From Amycolatopsis sp. NBRC 101858 (GTDB lineage Bacteria; Actinomycetota; Actinomycetes; Mycobacteriales; Pseudonocardiaceae), in the NCBI RefSeq assembly GCF_030269325.1, contig NZ_BSTD01000001.1:310001-374000 (forward strand): a DNA stretch of 64,000 bases, written 5' to 3'. The notes below the pieces were generated by a model, which saw nothing but the letters and a program-made list of their open reading frames with translations, was not told the origin of the DNA and made no database searches. Shown here one piece after another: positions 24,252 to 32,893 of the stretch (positions within the stretch are counted from its first letter, which is position 1; the number at the start of each line of letters is the position of its first letter). The translations under genes were made by a program, and so were the position numbers.

Positions 24252-27200
24252 TCAACGAAAGTCCCGGGACGGCCCCGGCCGCATCGACAGGTCGAGGCGT
24301 TCCAACCGGTCGGCGACGAGCGTGACGACCCCCTCGGCGGCCTGCGCCTGCCCGCGGACCAGCAGCGCGGCACTGGTGCGGGCGACCAGGCGCTGCCGCT
24401 GCCACAGGCCGGGCGAGACGAGGACGTTGGCCATGCCCGTCTCGTCCTCGAGGTTGAGGAACGTGATCCCGCCGGCGGTGGCCGGACGCTGCCGGTGCGT
24501 GACCGCGCCGCCGACCCACACCCGCGTCCCGTCTTCGACCCGCAGGAGCTCGGCCGTCGTGATCGCGCCGCGCGCGGTGAGCAATTCGCGCAGGTATTCG
24601 ACGGGGTGGCTGTCCGGGGAGACGCCGGTGGCCCACAGGTCCGCGGCGGTGACCTCCAGCCGCGTCATGCCCGGCAGCGCGGGCGCGTCGAGGCCCGGGG
24701 CCAGGCCGGGCAGGTGCCCGGGCCGGGTGGCCGCCGCGGCGCCCGCGGCCCAGAGGTCCTGACGCCGGTCGCCGCCGAACGCGCCGGCCGTGGCCAGGGC
24801 TTCGACGGCGTTCTTCTTCAGCTGGACGCGGCGGGTCAGGTCGCCGGCCCCGCCGTACGGGCCGTTCGCGTCACGCTCGGCGACGATCCGGTCGGCGACG
24901 TCGTCACCGAGGTGCCGGACCCCGGCGAGGCCCAGGCGGAGCGCGACGCCGCCGGTGCTCCCGGCATCGGGTTCGAGGGTGGCGTGCGCGAGGCTGGTGT
25001 TGATGTCGGGTTCCCGGACGCGGACGCCGTGGCGGCGCGCGTCGGCGACCAGGGACTGCGGGCTGTAGAAGCCCATCGGCTGGGCGCGCAGCAGCCCGGC
25101 GCAGAACGCGGCCGGGTAGTAGTGCTTGAACCACGCACTCGCGTACACCAGCAGCGCGAAGCTCATGCTGTGCGCTTCGGGGAAGCCATAGCCGGAGAAG
25201 GCGTGGATCTGCTCGAAGATGCGCGTCGCCAGCTCGCGGTCGAGGCCGTTGGCTTCGCAGCCGGCGAAGAACCGCGCCATCAGCGCCTTCATCTTCGCGC
25301 TGGACCGCTTGGCGCCCATGGCCCGGCGCAGCTGGTCGGCCTCGGCCGGGGTGAAGCTCGCGACGTCGACGGCCATCTGCATCACCTGTTCCTGGAACAG
25401 CGGCACGCCGAGCGTCCGGTCCAAACTGGACGCCAGCAGCGGGTGGGCGTGCTGCCACTTCTCTTCCCCGCGGCGGCGCCGGATGTACGGGTGCACCGAG
25501 CCGCCCTGGATCGGGCCGGGCCGGATCAGCGCGACTTCGACGACGAGGTCGTAGAACTCCCGCGGCCGCAACCGGGGCAGCGTCGCCAGCTGCGCGCGCG
25601 ACTCCACTTGGAACACTCCGACGGCGTCGGCTTCGCAGAGCATGTCGTAGACGTTCGGGTCGGCGAGGTCGAGCTTGCCCATGTCCACTGTGGAATCGTG
25701 GTGCTCGGCGACGAGGTCGATCGTGTAGTGCAGTGCGGAGAGCATGCCGAGGCCGAGCAGGTCGAACTTGACCAGGCCGACGGTCGCGCAGTCGTCCTTG
25801 TCCCACTGCAACACCGATCGGTCGGCCATGGTCGCCCATTCGACCGGGACCACTTCGGACACCGGCTGCTTCGAGATCACCATGCCGCCGGAGTGGATGC
25901 CGAGGTGGCGCGGGAAGTCCTCGATCCGGGCGGCCAGGTCGAGGACGTCGGCGGGGATCTCGCCGGCCGTCTGCTGCCGGGCACCACCCCAGCGATCGAC
26001 GAGCTTGCTGTAGGCGTCCTGCTGCCCGGGGCTGTGACCGAGGGCTTTCGCGGCGTCGCGGATCGCGGACGGCGCGCGGTAGGTGATGACGTTGGCGACC
26101 TGCGCGGCGTGGAAGCGGCCGTGTTTCTCGTAGACGTACTGGATGGCCTCCTCGCGGCGGCCGGACTCGATGTCGATGTCGATGTCCGGCGGGCCGTCGC
26201 GTTCCGGGGCGAGGAAGCGTTCGAACAGCAGGTTCCACTTCACCGGGTCGGCGTGGCAGATTTCCAGGGCGTAGCAGACGGCGGAGTTCGCCGCGGAACC
26301 TCGGCCCTGGCAGAGGATGTCCGCTTCCTTGCAGAACCGGACGATGTCCCACACCACCAGGAAATAGCCGGGGAAACCGAGTTTTTCGATGATGGCGAGC
26401 TCGTGGTCGAGCTGGGCGTAGGCCTTCGGGTTGTCCTCCCGCGATCCGTAGCGTTTTGCCGCGCCACGCCAGGTCAGTTCGGTCAGGAACGACATTTCGT
26501 CGCGCCCGGCCGGCACCGGGAACGGCGGGAGGTCGGGGGCGACGAGCTTCAGGTCGAACGCGACCTCGACGCCGAGGACGGCGGCGCGTCCGACGGCGCC
26601 GGGATAGCGTCGCTCGAACCGGCGGCGCTGCTCCATCCCGGACCGCAGGAACGCCTGGCCCGACGGCGGCCGCCAGCCTTCGAGCTCCTCGGCCGACCGG
26701 CGGGCCCGGACGGCGGCGACCATGTCGGCCACGACGGCGTCTTCCGGGCGGGCGTAGTGCGCGTTGTTCGAGACGATGGTGGGCAGCCGCAGGTCCTTCG
26801 CCATCTCGGCGAGGTGGTCGTTGGCCGCGTCGTCGAGGGGCTGGCGGTGGTCGATCAGCTCGACGGCGACGTGCCGGGGCCCGAACCAGTCGGCGAGCCG
26901 GCCCAGCTCGGCCCGCGCGGCGGCGGGCCCGCGCTCGGCGAGCGCCCGGCGGACGGGCCCCTTGCGGCACCCGGTGAGCACGACGACGTGCCCGGCGAGC
27001 TCGTCGACGAGTTCCTCCAGGTCGTAGACGGGGCGGCCCTTCTCCCCGCCCGCGATCTGGGCGTGGGAGATGACCCGGCAGAGGCGGTGGTAGCCCTCCT
27101 GCTGCCGGGCGAGCACCAGCAGGTGCGACCCCCGGGGGTCCGGTTCCCCGGCCTGCGGCGCGGGCAGGTCGAGCGAGAGTTCGGCCCCGAACCCGACCCG

Positions 27201-27554
27201 CACGCCGAGCTCCCGGGCGGCGTCGTTGAACCGGACGGCACCGTAGAGGCCGTCGTGGTCGGTGAGGACGAGGGCGTCGAGCTCGAGCCGCGCGGCCTCC
27301 TCGACGAGCGTCTCGGGGTGACTGGCGCCGTCGAGGAAGCTGAAGTTGGAGTGGACGTGCAGCTCGGCGTAAGGGGCACGGATCCGGTCGCCGGCGTCGT
27401 CCCGGGCACGCCGGGTTCGGAGGTCCTCGGGCGCCCCGCCGTACCCTTCGCGTTTGCGCGACCACGCCGGGGCATCGTTGCCATCACCGGGTGGCCGCCC
27501 GGAAGCGATCCGCTCCACTTCGGACCACGGCACGCTCGGATTGTTGAACGCCAA
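24252..27554 (-). CDS. dnaE2: Error-prone DNA polymerase III alpha subunit DnaE2
   Basis: About 1100 residues. An N-terminal PHP domain starts YAELHVHSNFSFLDGASHPETLVEEA; the polymerase core holds CQGRGSAANSAVCYALEI and the catalytic aspartates in PPDIDIDIESGRREE, and a C-terminal OB domain (RVWVGGAVTHRQRPATAGGITFLNLEDETGMANVLV) ends the protein. This is the DnaE2/ImuC polymerase that does mutagenic translesion synthesis with ImuA' and ImuB, both encoded a few kb upstream on the same strand. Start: TTG at 27554, with GGGGAG seven bases before it, giving the family-typical beginning AFNNPSVPWSEVERI. A LexA-type box lies 51 bases upstream. Confidence 0.95.
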   Translation of the reverse strand: MAFNNPSVPWSEVERIASGRPPGDGNDAPAWSRKREGYGGAPEDLRTRRARDDAGDRIRAPYAELHVHSNFSFLDGASHPETLVEEAARLELDALVLTDHDGLYGAVRFNDAARELGVRVGFGAELSLDLPAPQAGEPDPRGSHLLVLARQQEGYHRLCRVISHAQIAGGEKGRPVYDLEELVDELAGHVVVLTGCRKGPVRRALAERGPAAARAELGRLADWFGPRHVAVELIDHRQPLDDAANDHLAEMAKDLRLPTIVSNNAHYARPEDAVVADMVAAVRARRSAEELEGWRPPSGQAFLRSGMEQRRRFERRYPGAVGRAAVLGVEVAFDLKLVAPDLPPFPVPAGRDEMSFLTELTWRGAAKRYGSREDNPKAYAQLDHELAIIEKLGFPGYFLVVWDIVRFCKEADILCQGRGSAANSAVCYALEICHADPVKWNLLFERFLAPERDGPPDIDIDIESGRREEAIQYVYEKHGRFHAAQVANVITYRAPSAIRDAAKALGHSPGQQDAYSKLVDRWGGARQQTAGEIPADVLDLAARIEDFPRHLGIHSGGMVISKQPVSEVVPVEWATMADRSVLQWDKDDCATVGLVKFDLLGLGMLSALHYTIDLVAEHHDSTVDMGKLDLADPNVYDMLCEADAVGVFQVESRAQLATLPRLRPREFYDLVVEVALIRPGPIQGGSVHPYIRRRRGEEKWQHAHPLLASSLDRTLGVPLFQEQVMQMAVDVASFTPAEADQLRRAMGAKRSSAKMKALMARFFAGCEANGLDRELATRIFEQIHAFSGYGFPEAHSMSFALLVYASAWFKHYYPAAFCAGLLRAQPMGFYSPQSLVADARRHGVRVREPDINTSLAHATLEPDAGSTGGVALRLGLAGVRHLGDDVADRIVAERDANGPYGGAGDLTRRVQLKKNAVEALATAGAFGGDRRQDLWAAGAAAATRPGHLPGLAPGLDAPALPGMTRLEVTAADLWATGVSPDSHPVEYLRELLTARGAITTAELLRVEDGTRVWVGGAVTHRQRPATAGGITFLNLEDETGMANVLVSPGLWQRQRLVARTSAALLVRGQAQAAEGVVTLVADRLERLDLSMRPGPSRDFR

Positions 27555-27604
27555 GACTTCGCTCCCCACAAGGAGTTCGCTGTGGGGAAGCCAGCGACTA
27601 CTGT

Positions 27605-27620
27605 TCGAACACACGTACGA
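27605..27620 (-). promoter_or_regulatory. LexA (SOS) box upstream of dnaE2
   Basis: TCGAAC-ACAC-GTACGA matches the actinobacterial LexA consensus TCGAAC-N4-GTTCGA at 11 of 12 fixed positions. It precedes the dnaE2 start by about 50 bases, as in mycobacteria where dnaE2 is DNA-damage inducible. Confidence 0.8.
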
Positions 27621-27700
27621 CTACGTGGTTCGATCCTGAGCCAGCGGAGGCCTGGCGTCAACTCGGGAGTCGCATCGGTCACAAAGGACGGACCCGGGCT

Positions 27701-28000
27701 TTACTGGGCACCGGCGAGAATGGCCTCCGCGACGGGGCCGTCCGGCGCGGCCTTGGCGGCGGCGTTGACCAGCGTCCGGTGCGCTTGGTCCTTCGCGGCC
27801 TCGGCTTCGGCGCGACCGGCTTGACCGGCTGACACGCCGAAGAAGGCACCGACGAGGGTGCCGATCACCGCGCCGGCCGCGGTCACGACACTCACGACGT
27901 CGGCGGCGGTCTTGAAGGCCAGGATGGCCACGACCGTCACGATCAGAAGGGCGGCGAGGCCACCCAATACCGTCCACATGCCTCCGGAGATCTTGTCCAT
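27701..28000 (-). CDS. Small single-pass membrane protein between dnaE2 and imuB
   Basis: 99 residues, not recognised as a named family. After MDKISGGM come two hydrophobic stretches, VLGGLAALLIVTVVAILAF (about 11-29) and VVTAAGAVIGTLVGAFFGVSAG (about 38-59; Gly-rich, could be a glycine-zipper helix), then a charged Ala-rich helix (AEAEAAKDQAHRTLVNAAAKAA). It has a good GGAAGGGG before the ATG and an AT-rich 128-base upstream region, so it likely has its own promoter. A link to the mutasome is not shown by the sequence. Confidence 0.75.
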   Translation of the reverse strand: MDKISGGMWTVLGGLAALLIVTVVAILAFKTAADVVSVVTAAGAVIGTLVGAFFGVSAGQAGRAEAEAAKDQAHRTLVNAAAKAAPDGPVAEAILAGAQ

Positions 28001-28128
28001 GTCCGTACCCCTTCCTCGAAGGCATGGACTTTAACCCCGCCGTGAGACGATTCGCGCGCGTCGTAAGGAAATCCGGCCCGGAAACGATAGCGAAATGTGG
28101 TTTGGTTATTTTCCGCTTGATTGCGCGG

Positions 28129-29700
28129 TCAATCGTAGACGCCCTCGACCGTCCATTGTGGATCAATGCCGACGGTGACCTCCAGCAGCAGCGCCAAGTC
28201 GTCGTTCTCGCCCTCGACCACCGCCTGGATGCGCGCCGTCGGCCGGGTGCCGCGTCTGGCCGGCAACGACGGGTGCACCATCCACGGACCCGCCGAACCG
28301 AGGACGCGGCGGGCCGGGCGGCCGTCGATCGCGACCGTGGCCGGGGGGTAGCTGAGCTCGCCCCGCTCGGTGCAGCGGACCGCGTCGCCGACCGCGTCGA
28401 GCACCAGTGCCGCCGGTGGGCGGGGCGGCACCCGGGCCGGGGACGGTGCCGGCAGGCGGCCCGGCCACGGCCGGTCCTCGGTCACCGGGCGCCGCGGCTC
28501 GCCCCACGGGACCAGGCGGACGCGCTCGGCCGGGCCGCGGCCGCCGTCGAGCAGCGGGGTGACCACCGCGTCGGGGCCGAGGAGGCCCTGGATGCGCACC
28601 AGGGCGCGGCCGGCGCGCTCGGCGGCGTCGGCGTCGCGGCCCAGTGACCCGAGCTGCAGCTGCAGTGCCTGCCCGCCGACGACCTCTTCGGGGTCGAGGC
28701 GCAGCCGGACGATCCCGGCGGTGGGCCGGTCGCGGGTGGTCAGCCAGCCTTCGCACTGCCAGCGCACGCGGTCGGCCGTCGCGCGGGCGGTCAGGGGTTC
28801 GGCGCAACGCCAGACGCGTACACGCTCTTCGCCGGCTTCGGTGACCGCGACGATGGCCAGGCGGGTGCACGCGAGGCCGTGGTTCGCGAGGCCGGCGAAG
28901 AAGCGTTCGCCGAGGGTCTTCGCGACGAACGCGGCTTCGTCGATCCGCCGGAGAGGGTCGTCGAAGGTTTCGGTGACGGTCAGGTCCGGCGGGAGGGCAC
29001 GCCGCAGCGGCGGGCGTTCGGCGAGGCCGCGGGCGAGGCGGTGGGCGGTGATGGCGTCCTTGGCGAAGCGGCCCGCGACGTCGCGTTCGGCCAGGGCGGC
29101 GAACGCGCCGAGGGTGCGCAGGCCGAGGCGGCGCAGGGTGCCGACGAGCTCGCCGCGGTCGTCGCCGGGCTGGTCCAGCTCGGTGATCGAGAGGGGCGCC
29201 AGGAACTGCGGTGCCCGACCGGGCGGGACGAGGGTCGACCGGCGGGCGGCGAGGGTGGCGGCGAAGAGGCCGTCGGCGATCCCGACCTGGCATTCGACGC
29301 CGGCGGTGGCTTCGACCTCGTCGATGAGCAGTTCGGCGAGGGCTTCTTCGCCGCCGAAGTACCCGGCGGCGCCGGTGACGGGAACGGCGACGATGCCGGG
29401 CCGCACGACCTCGACCCCGACGGCCTGCCCTTCGACGGCGGCGGCGACGGGTTCGAAGAGCCGGGCGTCGCGGTCCGGATCGTGCTGGTGCACCACGAGT
29501 TCCGGGCACCGGGACTGGGCATCCCGCCGACGCATCCCCCGCCCGACGCCGCTACGGCGTGCTTCGGCGGAGCAGGCGACGACGCGGTTGCCGGAGAAAA
29601 CGGCGGCGGGAGTGAGGGGCGAGGTACCCGCGGCGGCCCCGGCGGCGACGACCGGCCAGTCCGGGCACCACAGCACGAGCAGCCGTGGCGGACCGTTCAT
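28129..29700 (-). CDS. imuB: ImuB, Y-family polymerase-like mutasome protein
   Basis: 523 residues. The N-terminus LLVLWCPDWPVVAA replaces the acidic DxD motif of active Y-family polymerases, as in ImuB, which is a catalytically dead hub that tethers DnaE2 to the beta clamp. The little-finger region follows, and QLQLGS at residues 347-352 sits where mycobacterial ImuB has its clamp-binding QLPLWG, so the clamp motif is altered here. The C-terminal part is Pro/Arg-rich, ending EVTVGIDPQWTVEGVYD. The ATG at 29700 is the first start after an in-frame stop at 29851. A 316-base gap separates it from imuA'. Confidence 0.93.
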   Translation of the reverse strand: MNGPPRLLVLWCPDWPVVAAGAAAGTSPLTPAAVFSGNRVVACSAEARRSGVGRGMRRRDAQSRCPELVVHQHDPDRDARLFEPVAAAVEGQAVGVEVVRPGIVAVPVTGAAGYFGGEEALAELLIDEVEATAGVECQVGIADGLFAATLAARRSTLVPPGRAPQFLAPLSITELDQPGDDRGELVGTLRRLGLRTLGAFAALAERDVAGRFAKDAITAHRLARGLAERPPLRRALPPDLTVTETFDDPLRRIDEAAFVAKTLGERFFAGLANHGLACTRLAIVAVTEAGEERVRVWRCAEPLTARATADRVRWQCEGWLTTRDRPTAGIVRLRLDPEEVVGGQALQLQLGSLGRDADAAERAGRALVRIQGLLGPDAVVTPLLDGGRGPAERVRLVPWGEPRRPVTEDRPWPGRLPAPSPARVPPRPPAALVLDAVGDAVRCTERGELSYPPATVAIDGRPARRVLGSAGPWMVHPSLPARRGTRPTARIQAVVEGENDDLALLLEVTVGIDPQWTVEGVYD

Positions 29701-30016
29701 CCCGCGGCCGCGAGAGGGAAAACGACGGTGGCGAACGGCTTCCGGCGCATCGCCCGGCCCGGGCAGGGCCCCCGGCCGGCACGCACAACGGCGGCGCGGC
29801 TCATCCCGCGACCGCAGCAGAACAGGCGGCGGCCGGCACGAACGCTCGTATCATCGCGCGGCCAGGATCGGCCCGAAACCGGCCGGACCGCCGTTCATCG
29901 CGCAGACCCGGCCGACTCGCCCAACCGCCGCTGCTCCGCTCGCCGCTCGGCCGGCTCGAAGCACCACCCAGGACCGGCCCACCACACCCCAGCACCGACC
30001 GTCCCGGTGCCACGGC
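29701..30016 (-). other. Non-coding gap between imuA' and imuB with degenerate repeats
   Basis: No convincing gene is seen in this 316-base stretch; the short open frames are Arg/Pro/Gly-rich and lack ribosome-binding sites. On the minus strand a motif of the form GCG(C/G)GATG recurs with the ATG at 29898, 29854, 29804 and 29750 and finally at the imuB start (29700), a spacing of 44-54 bases; the second and third units also share CGTGCCGGCCG. Confidence 0.5.
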
Positions 30017-30700
30017 TCACCCGGCCACCCCGGCCAACCGCCGCTCCGGCGACTCACCCGGCGCCACCGCCCCGCCCGGCCCCGGCAGCTGCAACCGGAC
30101 CGACAACGGCCTCGCCGCCGCCCCTCGGCCGCGGCTGGTTGCCACCACCTCGCGTGTGCTCAAGTGTCCGTAGCCGTCCGGGGTCAGCCCGTGCCAACGG
30201 CGGCCTGTCACCCTCAGCTCCAAGTCCGCGCCCGGCCACGGGCCCACCGTCAGCAGCACCGTCCCCCGGTTGCGCACCCGGCCCGCCAGGCGCCGGGCCA
30301 GCTGGGGCTGGACCGCGACCGGCCCCAGCACCACCACGTCGAACCCGTCCACCAGTGCCGACAACACCCCCGTCAGCTCCGCGCCGGGGTCGGGCACCAG
30401 CGCTAGCCGCTCCAGGTCGACGCCGAGTTCCGCCGCCGCGGCCAGGCCCAGCTCGGGGAGCGCCGTCACCGCCGCCCACGAACCGTCGCGGGTTGCCGCC
30501 GCCAGCAACGCCAGTACCAGGGACGTCGCGCCGCCCACCGCGATCGTCGTGCCGCGCCGCAACCCGCCGTCCGGCAGCAACCTCGCCAGGGGCGGCAGCA
30601 CCGTCAAGAGCTCCGCAGAAGAACCCGGGCTCAGCTGCGCCGCCGTACCCACTCCGGGGATCGCCGTGAGCCCGGCCAATGCCTCCGGCACCGCCACCAC
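30017..30700 (-). CDS. imuA': ImuA'-type RecA-like mutasome protein
   Basis: 227 residues, a divergent RecA-fold protein: LPDGGLRRGTTIAVGGATSLVLALLAAAT corresponds to the RecA N-terminal segment with a degraded Walker A (GGATS), and GFDVVVLGP to Walker B. In mycobacteria ImuA' binds ImuB and is needed for DnaE2-dependent mutagenesis. Starts with tandem GTG codons after GGAGGTG. A LexA-type box lies 51 bases upstream. The synteny imuA'-imuB-dnaE2 on one strand supports the call more than the low-identity sequence alone. Confidence 0.88.
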   Translation of the reverse strand: MVAVPEALAGLTAIPGVGTAAQLSPGSSAELLTVLPPLARLLPDGGLRRGTTIAVGGATSLVLALLAAATRDGSWAAVTALPELGLAAAAELGVDLERLALVPDPGAELTGVLSALVDGFDVVVLGPVAVQPQLARRLAGRVRNRGTVLLTVGPWPGADLELRVTGRRWHGLTPDGYGHLSTREVVATSRGRGAAARPLSVRLQLPGPGGAVAPGESPERRLAGVAG

Positions 30701-30750
30701 CGCTCACCTCCAGCACCACGTACTCGTACCGGGCGAACCCAGAAAAGTCA

Positions 30751-30766
30751 TCGAACACTTGTTCGC
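30751..30766 (-). promoter_or_regulatory. LexA (SOS) box upstream of imuA'
   Basis: TCGAAC-ACTT-GTTCGC matches the actinobacterial LexA consensus at 11 of 12 fixed positions. It lies in the gap before imuA' and, with the second box before dnaE2, would make the whole cassette damage-inducible. Confidence 0.8.
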
Positions 30767-30827
30767 ATACTGCGAGACGAGCGGCCCCGCTGTCAAGCCG
30801 GGGGTCACCCGGGCGGGGCAGGCGCCC

Positions 30828-31385
30828 TCAGAGCACGCGGCTCACGATCCACGCGTGCGTGCCGACCTGCCGCACGCGCGTGAACCCGGACTCCTCGAAC
30901 AGCTCGACGGTCGCGCTGAACAGGAACCGGCCCGGCGCGTCCCGGCCGGTCGTCACCTCGGAGATCGCCTCGACGAGCCCGCCGCCGGCCGCCGCGATCT
31001 GCGTCAGCGCCCCGTCCAGCGCCGCGCGGGCGACCCCGGCACGCCGGTGCTTCCGGTCGACGAAGAAGCACGTGATCCGCCAGTCCGGGAGCGGCGGCGC
31101 GGCTTTGGCGTACTCGCGCCCGTGCTTGATGCGGGGCAGCTCGTCCGGGCTCCCGTACTGGCACCACCCCTGCGCGACGCCGTCGCCGTCGAACACCAGC
31201 GCCGCGTGCGCGCCGCCGGTCCGGACCCGCTCCTCCTTGAGCTCGCGGCGGACCGCCCCGCGCAGCTTGCCCTCCGGGTGGAACCCGAGGCACCAGCAGC
31301 CGCCGAAGACGCCGTTGTTGCGCTCGGCCAGCTCCGCGAACGCGTCCCACGTCGAAGCGTCCAGGGACCGCGTGGTGTAAGTCAC
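30828..31385 (-). CDS. GNAT family N-acetyltransferase
   Basis: 185 residues. ITCFFVDRKHRRAGVARAALDGALTQIAAAGGG is the acetyl-CoA-binding strand and helix with R-x-x-G-x-A. A preceding GGCWCLGFHPEG motif with two cysteines is common in one uncharacterised actinobacterial branch. Substrate unknown. It is divergent from the NADH dehydrogenase gene and 62 bases upstream of the SOS box on the opposite side. Confidence 0.87.
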   Translation of the reverse strand: MTYTTRSLDASTWDAFAELAERNNGVFGGCWCLGFHPEGKLRGAVRRELKEERVRTGGAHAALVFDGDGVAQGWCQYGSPDELPRIKHGREYAKAAPPLPDWRITCFFVDRKHRRAGVARAALDGALTQIAAAGGGLVEAISEVTTGRDAPGRFLFSATVELFEESGFTRVRQVGTHAWIVSRVL

Positions 31386-31472
31386 GCGCGCGATCCTGCC
31401 CCAGCCGGGACGCGGGTGTCACGTCCTCGGCCACCACCTCGTCCAGGGGGTGAAGCGAGAAAAGAGGACGAA

Positions 31473-32816
31473 ATGCGCCGGATCCTGATCGTCGGCGGTG
31501 GTTACGCCGGGTTCTACGCCGCCTGGAAGCTGGAGAAGAAGCTCCACAAGCACGAAGCCGAGGTCACGCTCGTCGACCCGCGGCCCTACCTGACCTACCA
31601 GCCGTTCCTGCCCGAAGTCGTCGCCGGGGCGGTCGAAGCCCGGCACGCCGCCGTGTCGCTGCGACGGCACCTCAAGAACACCCGCGTCGTCGCCGGGACC
31701 GTCACCGCCATCGACCACGCGCACCGCGTCGTCACCGTGCGGCCCACCGACGGCGACGCCTTCGACCTCGGTTACGACCTCGTCGTCGTCACCGCCGGGG
31801 CCGTCACGCGGAAGCTGCCGGTGCCCGGTGTCGCGGAAGAGGCGATCGGGCTCAAGCACGTCGAAGAGGCCGTCGCGATCCGCGACCGGCTGCTGACCTC
31901 GTTCGACCGCGCCGCGGTGCTGCCGGCCGGCCCGCAACGCCGCAAGCTGCTCACCGTCACCTTCGTCGGCGGCGGCTTCTCGGGCGTCGAGGGCTTCGGC
32001 GAGCTGCTGTCGCTCGCGACCGCGCTGCTCAAGCGCTACCCCGAGCTGCACCGCGACGAGCTGCGGTTCCACCTCGTCGAGGCGTCGAGCCGGATCCTGC
32101 CCGAGGTCACCGACCGGCCGGGACGCTGGGTCGTGCGCGAGCTGGAACGCCGCGGCGCGCGCGTCCACCTGGACACGCTGGTGACGTCGGCGACCGGCGG
32201 GCACGTCACGCTCTCGACCGGCGAGGAGTTCGACTCGGAACTGATCGTCTGGACGGCGGGCAACGGCGCCAACCCCGTCATCGGCAAGCACACCGACCTC
32301 CCGGTCGACGAGCGCGGGCTGGTCGTCGTGCGACCGGACCTGCGGGTCGAGGGCGTGGCCGACGCCTGGGCGGCCGGCGACGACGCCGCGGTGCCCGACC
32401 TCGCCTCGCCGGTCCCGGGCGCGCGCACGGTGCCCAACGCGCAGCACGCCTACCGGCAGGGAAAACTGCTGGCCCGCAACATCATCGCCACTCTGCGCGG
32501 CCGTCAGCCGAAGCCGTACGTCCACCACAGCCTCGGCGCCATCGCGACGCTCGGGCTCGGCCGCGGCATCTTCCAGTACCGGCGCCTGGTGATCACCGGC
32601 CTGCCCGCGTGGCTCATGCACCGCGGCTACCACGTGCTGGCGGTGCCGAGCTGGGAACGCAAGGTCCGCGTGCTCGCGGTGTGGCTGACCGCGGCGCTCT
32701 TCGGGCGGGACATCCTGTCGCTGGCTTCGGTGCAGCACCCGCGCGACGCGTTCGTCAGCGGCGGTGATCGTCCGGAATGGACTGGGGAAGAATTCCCCGC
32801 CCCCTTCAAGGTATAG
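31473..32816 (+). CDS. Type II NADH dehydrogenase (NDH-2) family flavoprotein
   Basis: 447 residues. FAD fold ILIVGGGYAGFYAAWKLEKKL at the N-terminus, NADH fold VTFVGGGFSGVEGFGELL near residue 165, and the FAD-site WAAGDDAAVPD; the C-terminal region ending PSWERKVRVLAVWLTAALFGRDILSLASVQ is the amphipathic/membrane-binding tail of NDH-2. It passes electrons from NADH to quinone without pumping protons. AAAGAGG precedes the ATG. Monocistronic, closed by a terminator hairpin. Confidence 0.92.
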   Translation: MRRILIVGGGYAGFYAAWKLEKKLHKHEAEVTLVDPRPYLTYQPFLPEVVAGAVEARHAAVSLRRHLKNTRVVAGTVTAIDHAHRVVTVRPTDGDAFDLGYDLVVVTAGAVTRKLPVPGVAEEAIGLKHVEEAVAIRDRLLTSFDRAAVLPAGPQRRKLLTVTFVGGGFSGVEGFGELLSLATALLKRYPELHRDELRFHLVEASSRILPEVTDRPGRWVVRELERRGARVHLDTLVTSATGGHVTLSTGEEFDSELIVWTAGNGANPVIGKHTDLPVDERGLVVVRPDLRVEGVADAWAAGDDAAVPDLASPVPGARTVPNAQHAYRQGKLLARNIIATLRGRQPKPYVHHSLGAIATLGLGRGIFQYRRLVITGLPAWLMHRGYHVLAVPSWERKVRVLAVWLTAALFGRDILSLASVQHPRDAFVSGGDRPEWTGEEFPAPFKV

Positions 32817-32817
32817 C

Positions 32818-32849
32818 CGACCCCGGGGCTTGTGGCAAGGCCGGGGTCG
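32818..32849 (+). terminator. Terminator-like hairpin after NDH-2
   Basis: CGACCCCGG (32818-32826) pairs exactly with CCGGGGTCG (32841-32849) around a 14-base loop, one base after the NDH-2 stop. There is no T-tract, as is common in high-GC actinobacteria. Confidence 0.65.
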
Positions 32850-32893
32850 TCCTCCACAATGGCCGCGCAACCAGCGGAAACAGGGGGAAGTGA

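Noticed and set aside
22443-27824. Very long open frame (about 1790 codons) on the plus strand opposite the glycosidase and dnaE2
   Set aside because: It is the antisense shadow of high-GC codons; its translation is Arg/Gly/Val-rich without domains, and both opposite genes have full motifs.
29801-30013. Short minus-strand frames in the imuA'-imuB gap
   Set aside because: No ribosome-binding site, biased composition, and no resemblance to a known protein.
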